Below are positions 46,427 through 54,945 of a DNA stretch of 64,000 bases, one piece after another (positions within the stretch are counted from its first letter, which is position 1; each line of letters begins with the position of its first letter). The DNA is from Sanguibacter antarcticus (lineage in GTDB: Bacteria; Actinomycetota; Actinomycetes; Actinomycetales; Cellulomonadaceae). Below the pieces are notes generated by a model that saw nothing but the letters and a program-made list of their open reading frames with translations, made no database searches and was not told the origin of the DNA. Location: assembly GCF_002564005.1 (NCBI RefSeq), contig NZ_PDJG01000001.1:3224001-3288000 (forward strand). Reading direction: 5' to 3'. A program made the position numbers and the translations under genes.

Positions 46427-46507
46427 GTGGTCTCCTCCGTCGTCGTCCCGGCGAATGTAGCGGACACGACGCGGACCGGCTCCGGTGCGGGGTCCTCGGC
46501 CCGCCGA

Positions 46508-46513
46508 TAGACT
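46508..46513 (+). promoter_or_regulatory. -10 box TAGACT, leaderless membrane-protein promoter
   Basis: TAGACT plus six bases, then GTG at 46520; no Shine-Dalgarno. Confidence 0.6.
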
Positions 46514-46519
46514 CCGCTC

Positions 46520-46867
46520 GTGACCATCCCTGAGCCCGACGTCCCAGCGAGCGGCACCGACTCCGTCGCCCCCGCCCCGACCGACGCCCGACCCGCGGAC
46601 GTCGCAGATCTCGCGGCGCTCGAGTCCAGCGCTCGGCCGGCACGCCTGCGCCGTGCTCCGCGGTACGGGGCATTCTTCTGGACGGGCGCCCTCGTCGGGA
46701 TCGTCGTGGGCATCGCCCTCGGGGTGTGGGTCTCCGACCCCGGCATGATCAACCGGTGGATCTACGTGCTCGTCGTCGTCCTGAGCACCACGCTCGTCAC
46801 GACGCTCGTCGCCGGGCTGCTGGCGATCCTCGCGGACCGTCGCTCCACCGGTCGCTCCACCCGCTGA
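46520..46867 (+). CDS. Small two-helix membrane protein upstream of purF
   Basis: 115 residues: a Pro/Asp/Ala-rich cytoplasmic N-terminus (to about 45), helix FWTGALVGIVVGIALGVWV (50-69), then helix WIYVLVVVLSTTLVTTLVAG (78-100) and a short basic tail. Conserved near purF in actinobacteria, no known role. GTG start with a leaderless promoter; 101 bases before purF, which has its own promoter. Confidence 0.75.
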   Translation: MTIPEPDVPASGTDSVAPAPTDARPADVADLAALESSARPARLRRAPRYGAFFWTGALVGIVVGIALGVWVSDPGMINRWIYVLVVVLSTTLVTTLVAGLLAILADRRSTGRSTR

Positions 46868-46956
46868 TCCTGGCCCCGGCGGCCTGCGCCGCGGGCCGGT
46901 GCGTCGCGCGACGTCCGTCCTCCGGATCCCCGCGCGAGCCCCCGGACGCCCTGTGC

Positions 46957-46962
46957 CACACT
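46957..46962 (+). promoter_or_regulatory. -10 box CACACT, leaderless purF promoter
   Basis: CACACT is followed by six bases and the GTG at 46969. The only GAGG is immediately next to the start, too close to act as a ribosome site. Confidence 0.55.
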
Positions 46963-46968
46963 TGAGGG

Positions 46969-48516
46969 GTGGCCCCCCGTGGAGATGGACTTCTCAATCA
47001 CGACCTCATGGCCGGTGAAAAGGGACCGCAAGACGCCTGTGGCGTCTTCGGTGTCTGGGCACCTGGCGAAGAGGTCGCAAAACTCGCATACTTCGGTCTG
47101 TACGCGCTGCAGCACCGAGGTCAAGAATCGGCAGGTATCGCCACCAGCAACGGTGAGCAGATCCTCGTCTACAAGGACATGGGACTCGTCTCCCAGGTCT
47201 TCAACGAGACCGCGCTCAACGCCCTCACCGGGCACATCGCGGTCGGGCACTGCCGGTACTCGACGACCGGTGGCGTGACCTGGGAGAACGCTCAGCCGAC
47301 GCTCGGTGCGACCTCGTCCGGCACCATCGCGCTCGGGCACAACGGCAACCTCGTGAACTCCGCCGAGCTCGTCGACCTCGTCGCCGAGCGGTACGGCGCA
47401 CAGCGTCGCGGTGAGCTGGCCCGTGGCAACACGACCGACACCGCGCTCGTCACCGCGCTCCTTGCCGGCGACCCGGACCACACGCTCGAGCAGACCGCGA
47501 TGGAGGTCCTCCCGAAGCTGCGAGGAGCCTTCAGCCTCGTCTTCATGGACGAGCGCACGCTCTACGCCGCACGCGACCCGCAAGGAGTCCGCCCGCTCGT
47601 CCTCGGCCGTCTCGACCGCGGCTGGGTCGTCGCGAGCGAGACGCCCGCCCTCGACATCGTCGGTGCGAGCTTCGTCCGTGAGATCGAGCCGGGCGAGCTC
47701 GTCGCCATCGATGCCGACGGTCTGCGGTCGCAGAAGTTCGCCGAGCCGAAGCGTGCCGGCTGCGTGTTCGAGTACGTGTATCTCGCGCGCCCCGACACCT
47801 CGATCAACGGACGGTCCGTCCACTCCGCACGCCTGGAGATGGGACGCCAGCTCGCCCGCGAGCACCCGGTCGAGGCCGACCTCGTCATCCCGGTCCCGGA
47901 GTCAGGCACACCGGCGGCGGTCGGCTTCGCTCAGGAGTCCGGCATCCCGTTCGGCCAGGGGCTCACGAAGAACGCGTACGTCGGTCGGACGTTCATCCAG
48001 CCGTCGGACACCTTGCGCCAGCTCGGTATCCGGCTCAAGCTCAACCCGCTCCGCGAGGTCATCAAGGGCAAGCGGCTCGTCGTCGTCGACGACTCGATCG
48101 TGCGCGGCAACACGCAGCGCGCGCTCATCCGCATGCTGCGCGAGGCAGGCGCCGCAGAGATCCACGTCCGCATCAGCTCGCCGCCCGTCCGGTGGCCCTG
48201 CTACTACGGGATCGACTTCGCGTCGCGCGCCGAGCTCATCGCGAACGGCCTCGGCCCGGACGAGGTCGGCAAGTCGCTCGGAGCAGACTCCCTCGGCTAC
48301 ATCTCCGAGGAGGGCATGATCGCCGCGACGGAGCAGCCAGCGTCTCAGCTGTGCAGCGCCTGCTTCACCGGCGCGTACCCGATCGACCTGCCGGATGCCG
48401 ACCAGCTCGGCAAGCACCTCCTCGAGCAGGCCGAGCTGCCCCTCGGCGCACCGGAGGACGGACTCACGTCGCTCACGGTGGCGGCCGGCGGCTCGACGGC
48501 GCTCGCCCAGCCCTGA
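46969..48516 (+). CDS. purF: Amidophosphoribosyltransferase
   Basis: First enzyme of purine synthesis: transfers glutamine nitrogen to PRPP to give phosphoribosylamine. 515 residues. The N-terminal propeptide (23 residues, starting VAPRGDGLLNHDLMAGEKG) precedes the class II glutaminase nucleophile Cys24 in QDACGVFGVW; the PRPP loop is LVVVDDSIVRGNTQRALI. Cysteines near the C-terminus (CFTGAYP, LCSAC) match the iron-sulfur type PurF of B. subtilis. Start GTG at 46969 gives the usual actinobacterial propeptide. 44 bases separate it from purM. Confidence 0.97.
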   Translation: MAPRGDGLLNHDLMAGEKGPQDACGVFGVWAPGEEVAKLAYFGLYALQHRGQESAGIATSNGEQILVYKDMGLVSQVFNETALNALTGHIAVGHCRYSTTGGVTWENAQPTLGATSSGTIALGHNGNLVNSAELVDLVAERYGAQRRGELARGNTTDTALVTALLAGDPDHTLEQTAMEVLPKLRGAFSLVFMDERTLYAARDPQGVRPLVLGRLDRGWVVASETPALDIVGASFVREIEPGELVAIDADGLRSQKFAEPKRAGCVFEYVYLARPDTSINGRSVHSARLEMGRQLAREHPVEADLVIPVPESGTPAAVGFAQESGIPFGQGLTKNAYVGRTFIQPSDTLRQLGIRLKLNPLREVIKGKRLVVVDDSIVRGNTQRALIRMLREAGAAEIHVRISSPPVRWPCYYGIDFASRAELIANGLGPDEVGKSLGADSLGYISEEGMIAATEQPASQLCSACFTGAYPIDLPDADQLGKHLLEQAELPLGAPEDGLTSLTVAAGGSTALAQP

Positions 48517-48560
48517 CCGCACGCCCACCTGCTCGATCTCTCAACCTGGAGTGAACTCAC

Positions 48561-49664
48561 GTGTCTGATGGCCTCACCTACGCCGCCGCTGGAGTGGACA
48601 CCGCAGCGGGCGACCGTGCCGTCGAGCTCATGAAGACGGCGGTCGCGCGGACGCACGGCCCCAACGTCCTCGGGGGCGTCGGCGGGTTCGCCGGGCTGTT
48701 CGACGTGAGCATGCTCAAGGCCTACGAGCGCCCGTTGCTCGCCTCGTCCACCGACGGCGTCGGTACCAAGGTCGCGATCGCCCAGGCGCTCGACATCCAC
48801 GACACCATCGGGTTCGACCTCGTCGGCATGGTCGTCGACGACATCGTCGTGTGCGGTGCGCAGCCGCTCGTCATGACGGACTACATCGCCACCGGGAAGG
48901 TCGTGCCCGAGCGGATCGCGGACATCGTCCGGGGGATCGCTGCAGCGTGCGAGGTCGCAGGGACCGCTCTCGTCGGCGGCGAGACCGCAGAGCACCCTGG
49001 CCTTCTTGCGCCGGGCGAGTACGACGTGGCAGGTGCCGCCGTCGGTGTCGTCGAGGCGTCTGCGCTCCTCGGCCCCGACAAGGTGGTCGACGGCGACGTC
49101 GTCATCGCGCTGGGATCTTCTGGCCTGCACTCGAACGGGTACTCGCTCGTGCGGGCGGTCGTCGCGCGCGCCGGCTGGGCCCTCGACCGAGACGTGCCGG
49201 AGTTCTCGCGCACGCTCGGCGAAGAGCTCCTCGAGCCGACGCGCGTCTATGCGAGCGACTGCCTCGCTCTCGCGCGCGACGAGTCGGCTCAGGTGCACGC
49301 CTTCTCGCACGTCACCGGTGGTGGGCTGGCCGCGAACCTCGCACGGGTCCTGCCCGTCGGCCTCAGCGCGACCGTCGATCGTGGCAGCTGGGCCGTCCCG
49401 GCCGTCTTCGACGTGGTCAGGGGGCTCGGCGGGGTGCCGTGGAGCGACCTGGAGAACACGCTCAACCTGGGCGTCGGCATGGTGGCTGTCGTCGGTGCGG
49501 CCGGTGCGGACGCGGCTCTCGCGCGTCTCGCCGCGCTCGGCCTGCCCGCCTGGGTGCTCGGCACGGTGGCGGTGGACGACGGTGCCCAGGGCGCCGGGAT
49601 CGTCCGTGGCTCGAAGGGCGTCGACGGGGGAGCAGTCTGCCTCGTCGGCGAGTACCGGGTCTGA
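48561..49664 (+). CDS. purM: Phosphoribosylformylglycinamidine cyclo-ligase
   Basis: AIR synthetase: closes the imidazole ring (fifth step of purine synthesis), acting on the product of PurSQL. 367 residues. Family marks: N-terminal YAAAGVDTAAGDRAVELMK, STDGVGTKVAIAQ (ATP-binding loop), GGETAEHPG and HVTGGGLAANLARVLP. GTG start; the leader has CTGGAGTG, a usable ribosome site. Same transcript as purF. Terminated by the hairpin at 49802-49844. Confidence 0.97.
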   Translation: MSDGLTYAAAGVDTAAGDRAVELMKTAVARTHGPNVLGGVGGFAGLFDVSMLKAYERPLLASSTDGVGTKVAIAQALDIHDTIGFDLVGMVVDDIVVCGAQPLVMTDYIATGKVVPERIADIVRGIAAACEVAGTALVGGETAEHPGLLAPGEYDVAGAAVGVVEASALLGPDKVVDGDVVIALGSSGLHSNGYSLVRAVVARAGWALDRDVPEFSRTLGEELLEPTRVYASDCLALARDESAQVHAFSHVTGGGLAANLARVLPVGLSATVDRGSWAVPAVFDVVRGLGGVPWSDLENTLNLGVGMVAVVGAAGADAALARLAALGLPAWVLGTVAVDDGAQGAGIVRGSKGVDGGAVCLVGEYRV

Positions 49665-49801
49665 TCCTGGAGCGTGCGGGGCGCGGTCCGGGTGCCGTGC
49701 GGGCGCTGAGAAGCGAGCCGTCCCGCGCACGCTGAAGACTCTTGACCCTTCAGACCAGCTTGCCCTCAGACCTGCTCAGGCTCAGAGGTGCTCGGCCTGA
49801 C

Positions 49802-49844
49802 ACGACTCAGCGCACCAGACCGGTGGTCGGGTGCGCTGAGTCGT
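49802..49844. terminator. 15-bp hairpin terminator between purM and the DUF3073 gene
   Basis: ACGACTCAGCGCACC (49802-49816) pairs perfectly with 49830-49844. It lies between convergent genes. The rest of the 217-base gap holds no gene. Confidence 0.8.
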
Positions 49845-49881
49845 CAGAGAGGTGTCTCAAGAGAGCGTCGGCGAGGACTCG

Positions 49882-50088
49882 TCAACGCTCGTCGGGCCGG
49901 TCCGCATAGCGGTCCCAGTCATCCGTGTCGTCGGATCTGCTCGCAACGTGGCGAGTGTCCGTCACTACATCGGTTTGGCTATGACCAGTGAGCTCTTGCT
50001 CGAGAGCCTTGTAGTTCGTGTCAGGACTCCAGTACTTCAGATCCCGAGCGACCTTGGTCTGCTTTGCCTTTTGACGGCCGCGGCCCAT
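49882..50088 (-). CDS. DUF3073 family protein
   Basis: 68-residue actinobacterial small protein of the DUF3073 family: MGRGRQKAKQTKVARDLKYW, SPDTNYKALEQELTG. Very basic N-terminus followed by an acidic, disordered tail, suggestive of nucleic-acid or ribosome binding; function unknown. ATG at 50088 (not the six-codon longer ATG) begins the conserved block and follows a purine-rich GAGGGGGG. Confidence 0.85.
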   Translation of the reverse strand: MGRGRQKAKQTKVARDLKYWSPDTNYKALEQELTGHSQTDVVTDTRHVASRSDDTDDWDRYADRPDER

Positions 50089-50225
50089 GGCTCCGACCCC
50101 CCTCAACGTAGAAGCGGGGCGGCAACGTTCTCAGACGCGCGGCCCCGGGGTAAGTTTCGTCTGTTCGTGGGTCAACGGTACATGCTCCGCGCGGCCTAGG
50201 ACTACTCAGACGGTGCAAGGACTGG

Positions 50226-50321
50226 TCATCTACGCCCCTTGCGGGGGTGATCTACGTCTCCTGGGCAGAGTCTGGGTGTCCCCTGAGTGAAACATGTGCC
50301 GTTTTCACCCGCTTTTCACCC
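50226..50321. promoter_or_regulatory. Two pairs of direct repeats upstream of bldC
   Basis: The 347-base gap between the DUF3073 gene (minus) and bldC (plus) has no gene but carries ATCTACG at 50228 and 50250 (22 bases apart, two helical turns) and TTTTCACCC at 50302 and 50313 (11 bases apart, one turn). A -10-like GATAAT lies at 50355-50360. These look like binding sites of an unknown regulator. Confidence 0.45.
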
Positions 50322-50435
50322 CGGTTTTGGCTGTGTACGAATCGCCCGTACTGGGATAATGGATGAAAGCGCAACGATCTGATCGCACAGTTCCGACCCC
50401 CCCGGAACCAGGCAGTTGCCAGAAAGAGGTACATC

Positions 50436-50663
50436 ATGACAGTCAACCGTGGAGAGCCCGAAGTCCTGCTGACCCCCGCAGAGGTGGCCAGCCTGTTCCG
50501 CGTGGACCCGAAGACGGTCACCCGCTGGGCCAAGGCCGGGAAGCTCTCCTCCATCCGTACGCTCGGTGGACACCGCCGTTACCGCGAGGTCGAGGTCAAG
50601 GGCCTCCTCGCGAACTCCGGTGTCGTCGTCGAGGACGAGCTGAGCGCGCGCCGAGGCGCGTGA
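50436..50663 (+). CDS. bldC: BldC-family MerR-type DNA-binding regulator
   Basis: 75-residue single-domain winged-helix protein nearly identical in layout to Streptomyces BldC: LLTPAEVASLFRVDPKTVTR, WAKAGKLSSIRTLGGHRRYR. It lacks the dimerisation and effector domains of MerR proteins. In Streptomyces BldC delays sporulation; in non-sporulating actinobacteria its role is unknown. ATG follows GAAAGAGG. Strong terminator follows (50691-50728). Confidence 0.92.
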   Translation: MTVNRGEPEVLLTPAEVASLFRVDPKTVTRWAKAGKLSSIRTLGGHRRYREVEVKGLLANSGVVVEDELSARRGA

Positions 50664-50690
50664 CCCTCCCGCACGACGCACCACCCCACG

Positions 50691-50728
50691 ACAGAAGGGG
50701 CCGACCCGAACGGGTCGGCCCCTTCTGT
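50691..50728. terminator. 17-bp perfect hairpin terminator after bldC
   Basis: ACAGAAGGGGCCGACCC (50691-50707), loop GAAC, perfect complement 50712-50728. Lies between convergent bldC and the DUF3618 gene; T-rich ends on both strands make it bidirectional. Confidence 0.92.
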
Positions 50729-50737
50729 CGTTCATGA

Positions 50738-51019
50738 CTAGCGGCGCTTGACGATGACCAGGGCGACGATGACGACCACGCCCGCCACCGCCCCCAGGAG
50801 GACCTTGGCGTTGCGTGCACGGCTCGCGGGGCCGACGGGGAGCCCGTTGCCCGTGAGGAACGCTCCTGCGTCGTTCGCGGCCTGCTTGGTGGTCGACCTG
50901 GCCTCGGCGGCGAGGGCCTTGGGGCTCAGTCGAGCGGCGAGCTCGTCGACGGTCGCTGCGAGCTGTGCTCGTGCGACGGTGATCTCGGCCTCGAGCTCTG
51001 AACGGTCGGTCGTGCTCAT
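50738..51019 (-). CDS. DUF3618 family membrane protein
   Basis: 93 residues. N-terminal amphipathic helical part RSELEAEITVARAQLAATVD typical of DUF3618, and one C-terminal membrane helix LLGAVAGVVVIVALVIVKRR. Actinobacterial envelope-associated protein, function unknown. Start ATG overlaps the stop of the upstream Holin-X-type gene by four bases (ATGA). Confidence 0.8.
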   Translation of the reverse strand: MSTTDRSELEAEITVARAQLAATVDELAARLSPKALAAEARSTTKQAANDAGAFLTGNGLPVGPASRARNAKVLLGAVAGVVVIVALVIVKRR

Positions 51020-51444
51020 GAGGAGATCCCCTCCTTGACTGCGGCGATGTCACGCTGGACGCTCTTCACCGCGTGGGTGGGCTGCGGAGGCAGGCCGCGC
51101 GCCAGCAGCTTCTTGCCGACGAGCGCGAGCGTCGCCGCAAGGATCATGAGGACCAGGCCCACGATGAGCGCCGCGAGCCACATCGGGACGACGTTCGCCA
51201 ACCCTTCCATCGCGGAGTGCAGCAGGAACCCGAGCCCGTAGAGGGCCAAGAGGCCCGCGCCGACGAACAGTCCGATGCCGATGCCGGCGTTCTTCGCCTT
51301 CTCGGTCATCTCTGCCTTGGCCGACGCGATCTCGGCCTTGATCAGCCGCGTGGCAGAGTCCGTCATCTGGCTGATGAGCGTGCCGATCGACGGCCCGCCC
51401 TTCTGGCCGTCAGGGAGCCCTTCGTTCCGGTCGGTCATCCTCAT
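51016..51444 (-). CDS. Putative actinobacterial Holin-X / DUF1469 phage-holin-like membrane protein
   Basis: 142 residues: amphipathic N-terminal helix (IGTLISQMTDSATRLIKAEI), then two membrane helices (IGIGLFVGAGLLALYGLGFL and MWLAALIVGLVLMILAATLA) and a cytoplasmic tail. The name holin reflects similarity only; these pairs with DUF3618 are common core genes in actinobacteria and not phage. ATG at 51444 after AAAGG (or 51438) is the start. Coupled to the DUF3618 gene. Confidence 0.8.
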   Translation of the reverse strand: MRMTDRNEGLPDGQKGGPSIGTLISQMTDSATRLIKAEIASAKAEMTEKAKNAGIGIGLFVGAGLLALYGLGFLLHSAMEGLANVVPMWLAALIVGLVLMILAATLALVGKKLLARGLPPQPTHAVKSVQRDIAAVKEGISS

Positions 51445-51688
51445 CACACCTTTCCATGGTCGTTGCACACGTCGTCAGATGTGATCCACGTGCAGTGTGC
51501 TCGACGGTCCGCGTGATGCGTCCGCCGGCACGGCGTCGATGGTGCGCTGCCCCGTGCCGCACCGTAGGGCTGTTCCTTGTGGTCCCGCGCACGCGGGGCC
51601 GGTCCCTGGGGACCACTCAACCGTCAGGAGGCCCAGGTGGCAATCGGAGAGCCCTGTGGTGTGCACTCCGCACCGTCCGTCGGGGGAG

Positions 51689-51728
51689 CACAAGAGCCCT
51701 GTTCGGCTGACCGAACAGGGCTCTTGTG
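51689..51728. terminator. 18-bp perfect hairpin terminator downstream of the tRNA cluster
   Basis: CACAAGAGCCCTGTTCGG (51689-51706), loop CTGA, perfect complement 51711-51728. It is 22 bases past the 3' end of tRNA-Phe, so it ends the tRNA transcript (minus strand). The rest of 51445-51749 contains no gene that I can support. Confidence 0.9.
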
Positions 51729-51749
51729 TGGTGAATCATGTGGTGCTGG

Positions 51750-51825
51750 TGGTGGCTCCGACCGGCGTCGATCCGGTGACCTTTCGATTTTCAGTCGAAC
51801 GCTCTACCAACTGAGCTACAGAGCC
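51750..51825 (-). tRNA. tRNA-Phe (GAA)
   Basis: Complete cloverleaf on the minus strand: acceptor GGCTCTG/CGGAGCC, D-loop AGCTCAGTTGGTAGAGC, anticodon loop CTGAAAA (anticodon GAA), T-arm CGGATCGACGCCGG-type, and an encoded 3' CCA. Confidence 0.97.
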
Positions 51826-51872
51826 TTGCGACGAACGCCCGGCCAGATTCTGACCGGGCATCCGTTGACAAG

Positions 51873-51946
51873 CGACCCCGACGGGACTTGAACCCGCGAC
51901 CTCCGCCGTGACAGGGCGGCGCGCTAACCAACTGCGCTACGGGGCC
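51873..51946 (-). tRNA. tRNA-Asp (GTC)
   Basis: Minus strand; acceptor GGCCCCG/CGGGGTC, anticodon loop CTGTCAC (anticodon GTC), T-loop GGGTTCAAGTCCCG. CCA is not encoded. Lies between tRNA-Glu and tRNA-Phe. Confidence 0.97.
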
Positions 51947-52060
51947 TTGAGTCACACTGTGACCAAGGATCAAACATTTTCTTCACGATTCAGTCCTTGC
52001 GGCGAACCTGGAAGAGCGTACCCCACTTTGTTCGACACCCAGACATCGTCCGGCTGCCCG

Positions 52061-52133
52061 TACCCCCAACGGGATTCGAACCCGTGCTACCGCCGTGAAA
52101 GGGCGGCGTCCTAGGCCGCTAAACGATGGGGGC
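52061..52133 (-). tRNA. tRNA-Glu (TTC)
   Basis: Minus strand; acceptor GCCCCCA/TGGGGGT, anticodon loop CTTTCAC (anticodon TTC), T-arm GGGTTCGAATCCCG. CCA not encoded. First of the Glu-Asp-Phe transcript. Confidence 0.97.
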
Positions 52134-52266
52134 CCGGTCTAGGACGGATCGAGCTGTCAAAGACCTCGCACATCATATGGTCTGGGCCGCGGAGTTGGCA
52201 AAACTCCAGGTCACGCGCCCGTGTGGTGATGCACGAGCAGGGGTGCCGGTAGAGGAGGATGGGCTC

Positions 52267-52620
52267 ATGGTGGACATGTCTCGCGAGGACTTCGAGGACG
52301 CGGTGGGCGACGCGCTCGACCGTGTGCCGCCAGAGCTCGCAGCGACGATGGACAACGTCGTGATCCTCGTCGAGGACGACGCACCGGAGGACGACCCGGA
52401 GCTCCTCGGCCTCTACGAGGGCGTCCCGCTCACCGAACGTGACGGCGGATGGGCGGCGGGCGCGCTCCCGGACCGCATCACCATCTTCCGCAACCCGACG
52501 CTCGCGATCTGCGAGACGACCGACGAGGTGGTCGACGAGGTCGCCGTCACCGTGATCCACGAGATCGCCCACCACTTCGGGATCGACGACGACCGGCTGC
52601 ACGAGCTCGGCTGGGCCTAG
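52267..52620 (+). CDS. Zincin-like metallopeptidase family protein
   Basis: 117-residue protein of a small zincin-like (DUF1025) family. The HExxH metal motif is in VIHEIAHHFGIDDDRLHELGW, with a third ligand probably the distal His/Glu. No signal peptide; cytoplasmic. N-terminal MSREDFEDAVGDALDRVPPE is the family start; ATG at 52267 follows AGGAGG by eight bases. Substrate unknown. Confidence 0.87.
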   Translation: MVDMSREDFEDAVGDALDRVPPELAATMDNVVILVEDDAPEDDPELLGLYEGVPLTERDGGWAAGALPDRITIFRNPTLAICETTDEVVDEVAVTVIHEIAHHFGIDDDRLHELGWA

Positions 52621-52682
52621 GCCCCTCTCGTCTGGCAGGCCCGCGTGTCGCCCGGCAGCCCGCCCGATCGGTGCGATCCGAG

Positions 52683-52688
52683 TAGCCT
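52683..52688 (+). promoter_or_regulatory. -10 box TAGCCT, leaderless galE promoter
   Basis: TAGCCT, six bases, then ATG at 52695; no Shine-Dalgarno. Confidence 0.6.
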
Positions 52689-52694
52689 CGGGTC

Positions 52695-53678
52695 ATGACG
52701 ATTCTTGTGACAGGTGGAGCTGGGTACATCGGTGCGCACGTGGTGCGGTTGCTGCAGCAGCGGGGGGACACGGTCGTCGTCGTCGACGATCTGAGCACGG
52801 GAGCAGCGGGCCGGATCGGCGACGCCACGCTCATCGAGCTGGACGTCGCGGGCGAGGGAGCGCAGGCACGGATCGCGGAAGCGCTCCGCGAGCACCAGGT
52901 CGACGCGGTGATCCACTTCGCGGCACGCAAGCAGGTGGGCGAGTCGGTCGCACGGCCCGTGTACTACTACCAGCAGAACGTCACCGGGCTCGCGAACGTC
53001 GTCGGAGCGATGGAGGACGCGGGCGTCGACCGCCTCGTCTTCTCGTCGTCGGCGGCCACGTACGGCATGCCGCCCGTCTCGGTCGTCGACGAGAAGCTCC
53101 ATGCCGAGCCGATCAACCCGTACGGCGAGACCAAGCTCATCGGCGAGTGGCTCGGACGCGCAGCCGCCCACGCGTGGGGCCTGAAGTTCGTCGCCCTGCG
53201 CTACTTCAACGTCGCGGGCTCGGGATGGGACGACCTCGGTGACCCCGCCGTGCTCAACCTCGTCCCGATGGTCCTCGACCGCATCGAGCGCGGCGACGCA
53301 CCGAAGATCTTCGGAGACGACTACCCGACCGCCGACGGCACGTGCATCCGCGACTACATCCACGTCCTCGATCTCGCGAAGGCGCACATCGCTGCGCTCG
53401 AGTACCTCGTCGGCACCGAGCGCCCGTTCGACGTGTTCAACGTCGGCACCGGGACCGGCTCGTCGGTCAAGGAGGTCCTCGACGGGCTGGCCCGTGTGAG
53501 CGGGCTGACGGTCGTGCCCGAGATCGAGGCACGCCGTGCCGGCGACCCGCCCCAGCTCGTCGGGTCCCCCGAGCGGATCAACACCGTCTTCGGATGGCAC
53601 GCGGAGGCAGGCCTCGACGAGATCCTCCAGTCTGCCTGGGACGCCTGGCAGGCCGGGCCGCGCCGCATCGACGTCTGA
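52695..53678 (+). CDS. galE: UDP-glucose 4-epimerase
   Basis: NAD-dependent epimerase interconverting UDP-glucose and UDP-galactose, for galactose use and polysaccharide sugars; 327 residues. Rossmann motif TILVTGGAGYIGAHVV, catalytic Ser region FSSSAATYG, and Tyr-x-x-x-Lys in NPYGETK; ends with HAEAGLDEILQSAWDAWQ. ATG at 52695 with a leaderless promoter. Stand-alone; no other gal genes near. Confidence 0.95.
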   Translation: MTILVTGGAGYIGAHVVRLLQQRGDTVVVVDDLSTGAAGRIGDATLIELDVAGEGAQARIAEALREHQVDAVIHFAARKQVGESVARPVYYYQQNVTGLANVVGAMEDAGVDRLVFSSSAATYGMPPVSVVDEKLHAEPINPYGETKLIGEWLGRAAAHAWGLKFVALRYFNVAGSGWDDLGDPAVLNLVPMVLDRIERGDAPKIFGDDYPTADGTCIRDYIHVLDLAKAHIAALEYLVGTERPFDVFNVGTGTGSSVKEVLDGLARVSGLTVVPEIEARRAGDPPQLVGSPERINTVFGWHAEAGLDEILQSAWDAWQAGPRRIDV

Positions 53679-53719
53679 GCCGTGCGGACGGCCTGCCCGT
53701 CGGAGCGAGCGCCGAGCCG

Positions 53720-54886
53720 GTGAGCGACGACCGCTCGCGCGGGCGCCTCCGCCACGGTGCGTCGGGTGCGAGCATCGTGGTCCCTCCCGGCTGGCAGGTC
53801 GTCGACGACGTCGGTGCCGTCGCCTGCGAGGGGCCTGTCGCGCGCGCCGACGTCACCGGGCGTGCCGTCGCAGCGCGGTTGAGCATCGAGACTGTCGAGC
53901 GCCACGGCCTGGTGGCGCACCGCTCGCTCGATGCCGTGGTCCGCGACCTGGTCGCCGACGCGCGCGCCGACGACCCGCACGCGTGGCTCCTCGACTGCGT
54001 CCCGTGGGCCTCACGGAATGCGGAGGGGGCGGTCGACGGGATCCGGGTAGACGTCGCGCACCACGACGTGTCGACCCCGCTCGTGGTGTCGACGGTCCTC
54101 GTCTCGCTCGGGTCTGGCCTGCTCCGGGTGACCGCGTCCGTCCCGGTCGCGCACCAACAGGCGCTCGGCGCGGACGTGGACGCCGCCCTCGGCTCCTTGA
54201 CCGCACCCGCGCAGCCTGTGCCAGGCTCCGGGACGGTCGAGCCGCAGCCACCAGACACGGCGTCGCCGCGGGCGACGGCTCGTGCCATGGCTGAGCTCCC
54301 GCTCGCCTACGTGCTGCCACGCACGTGGATCGCGGCCGACGTGCTCGACGTGTTCATCACCGGCTCCTACAAGATCGCGGCGCGCTGGCGACCTGAGCCG
54401 CTGGCGGCCGGTCTCGTCGACGAGCGCGGGGTGGCGACGCCGCTCGGTGGGTACGTCCGCCGGGCCGTCTCGCGCCCCGACGCCCGCGCAGCGTTGACCG
54501 TCTGGCCCGTCGAGACGGTGCAGCACGTCGGCCCGCGGGGTGGCTCTGGGGCGCTCGCGGTGATGACGATCGACAGGCTCGACGGGTGGGCCGTCGTGCG
54601 GGCGACCCTGCCGCCGCTGCAGAGCGTGATGTACGGGTCGGCCGAGCACGGCCACGGTCACGTCAGCCTCGAGGTCGTCGATTTCGCTGCGGCACCGGCG
54701 CGGGCTGCAGCGTGGCTGGGGACCGGGCCGGGGCGTGCTGCTCGGCTCCCCGAGGGGACGCTCGCGGTGCTCGGGACGGCCCGCTCCGGGGCGCCGGGAG
54801 CCCGTGCGGAGCACGCGGGCTCGATCGTCTCCGCGCTCCCAGGGCCGCGCGACGTGTGGGCTCGGCTGCTCGACGCCGTGGGCTGA
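53720..54886 (+). CDS. Conserved hypothetical protein with two similar halves
   Basis: 388-residue protein, no signal peptide or membrane helix, and no family I recognise. The first half opens IVVPPGWQVVDDVGAVAC and the second LAYVLPRTWIAADVLDVFIT, and both continue with beta-rich Val/Thr segments, hinting at an internal duplication. The Pro-rich linker QPVPGSGTVEPQPPD (about residue 175) separates the halves. GTG at 53720 is the first start after galE; GGAG is 14 bases upstream, weak. Gap of 41 bases to galE suggests co-transcription. Function unknown. Confidence 0.6.
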   Translation: MSDDRSRGRLRHGASGASIVVPPGWQVVDDVGAVACEGPVARADVTGRAVAARLSIETVERHGLVAHRSLDAVVRDLVADARADDPHAWLLDCVPWASRNAEGAVDGIRVDVAHHDVSTPLVVSTVLVSLGSGLLRVTASVPVAHQQALGADVDAALGSLTAPAQPVPGSGTVEPQPPDTASPRATARAMAELPLAYVLPRTWIAADVLDVFITGSYKIAARWRPEPLAAGLVDERGVATPLGGYVRRAVSRPDARAALTVWPVETVQHVGPRGGSGALAVMTIDRLDGWAVVRATLPPLQSVMYGSAEHGHGHVSLEVVDFAAAPARAAAWLGTGPGRAARLPEGTLAVLGTARSGAPGARAEHAGSIVSALPGPRDVWARLLDAVG

Positions 54887-54945
54887 CCGCCCCGTGGGGT
54901 CGCCCGGTCGGCGCAGCGTGTCGCTACCGGGCCTGGTCGTGAGCG

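Noticed and set aside
46454..46900. Histidinol dehydrogenase label often given to the small protein before purF
   Set aside because: The 115-residue protein has only two membrane helices and none of the enzyme's motifs.
51016..51444. Prophage remnant suggested by the holin-like gene
   Set aside because: Holin-X/DUF3618 pairs are common chromosomal actinobacterial genes; no integrase, attachment repeats or other phage genes near the tRNA cluster.
51750..52133. tRNA cluster as an integration (att) site
   Set aside because: No repeat of a tRNA 3' end and no integrase or foreign genes on either side.
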